From: Clostridia bacterium
Lineage (GTDB): Bacteria; Aerophobota; Aerophobia; Aerophobales; AE-B3A
Direction of reading: 5' to 3'
Assembly: GCA_009618505.1 (NCBI GenBank)
Contig: WJOQ01000269.1
Span: 1-6,474, forward strand
DNA length: 6,474 nt
Both the position numbers and the translations under genes were made by a program. The notes under the pieces were generated by a model. That model did no database searches. It was given only the letters and a program-made list of their open reading frames with translations, and was not told where the DNA came from. The first letter of the stretch is position 1. Each line of letters opens with the position of its first letter. Of the stretch, positions 6,396 through 6,474 are shown in pieces.

Positions 6396-6423
6396 AAACA
6401 AGAATCGAGCAACGAATTTTGAG

Positions 6424-6474
6424 TCATCCTAGATAATCTTTTAATTTATCATCTCCCAGGAGTCTATTTACCAC
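6424..6474 (-). CDS. C-terminal end of an unidentified upstream gene (partial)
   Basis: Reading leftwards from the window edge, 16 open codons end in TGA at 6426-6424. They encode VVNRLLGDDKLKDYLG, a charged and probably helical tail. The gene begins outside the window and too little remains to name it. In comparable gene clusters the position before the Xaa-Pro peptidase is often taken by aroQ, but this tail does not look like a type II dehydroquinase C-terminus, so I assign no function. The stop sits just before the inverted arm of the composite repeat, which suggests that the repeat occupies the gap between this gene and pepP. Reality as a gene is inferred from frame, strand and a sensible peptide only. 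Confidence 0.45.
   Translation of the reverse strand: MVNRLLGDDKLKDYLG

Larger units (their letters stand above)
6302..6414. repeat. Composite repeat: heptamer arm, REP-like palindrome, inverted arm
   Basis: The left arm (6302-6329) is built of 7-bp units. The right arm (6406-6414, CGAGCAACG) is the exact reverse complement of 6321-6329 (CGTTGCTCG). Between them sits a C-rich stretch with an imperfect palindrome at 6375-6395. The central part resembles a widely distributed bacterial intergenic repeat (CCCTCACCTTAATCCTCTCCC type), which I recognise from memory and not from a search. Its translation on the minus strand, FPLPSGERIKVRG, is a familiar spurious peptide from such repeats. The element fills the gap upstream of pepP and runs into its 5' end. 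Confidence 0.65.

Noticed and set aside
6342..6401. Extended N-terminus of pepP (20 more residues)
   Set aside because: The added residues are the translation of the REP-like core (FPLPSGERIKVRG), and a better ribosome binding site lies at the internal ATG 6341.
6302..6414. CRISPR array or insertion sequence
   Set aside because: The units are 7 bp without unique spacers, and there is no transposase or cas gene in the window.

Overview
The window holds one tightly packed operon-like run of genes, all on the minus strand and read from position 6474 towards 1. In reading order they are: the last 16 codons of an unidentified gene; a 113-bp composite repeat; an Xaa-Pro peptidase gene (pepP-like) split by a frameshift; efp (elongation factor P); accB and accC (biotin carboxyl carrier protein and biotin carboxylase, with accC also frameshifted); a small Asp23-family gene; amaP (its membrane anchor); and a gene of more than 2 kb, open to the left edge, for a secreted metalloprotease/beta-propeller protein. 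Intergenic gaps are 0-14 nt or overlaps, apart from the repeat region ahead of pepP. No gene-free stretch exceeds about 80 nt. I see no convincing internal promoter or terminator.

Organism: low-to-moderate GC, with AGA/AGG favoured for Arg and a purine-rich coding strand. The order pepP-efp-accB-accC-asp23-amaP resembles a Firmicutes/Clostridia cluster. However, the last gene has a signal peptide, a propeller and what looks like the start of an outer-membrane beta-barrel, which points to a two-membrane cell. An uncultured diderm lineage that carries Asp23/AmaP (an Aerophobetes-, Omnitrophota- or Atribacterota-like group) would fit. This is inference, not a phylogenetic result.

Two housekeeping genes are broken by identifiable small lesions. 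In pepP a 5-bp unit (AGGAA on the coding strand) is tandemly duplicated; removing one copy restores a clean 352-codon gene. In accC about 53 bp are missing in the C-terminal domain, removing the conserved PPYYDS-type segment and shifting the frame; the rest of the C-terminus follows directly in another frame. Either this population is losing these genes or the assembly carries errors here.

The pepP start lies inside the composite repeat: a heptamer-repeat arm, a palindromic REP-like core and an inverted copy of the arm. The repeat supplies the apparent ribosome binding site, the ATG and about the first ten residues.

Functionally, efp supports translation of proline-rich stretches, accB/accC belong to acetyl-CoA carboxylase (first step of fatty acid synthesis), pepP trims Xaa-Pro peptides, and Asp23/AmaP form a membrane-tethered envelope-stress module. 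The terminal protease/propeller protein probably acts in the periplasm or at the outer membrane.
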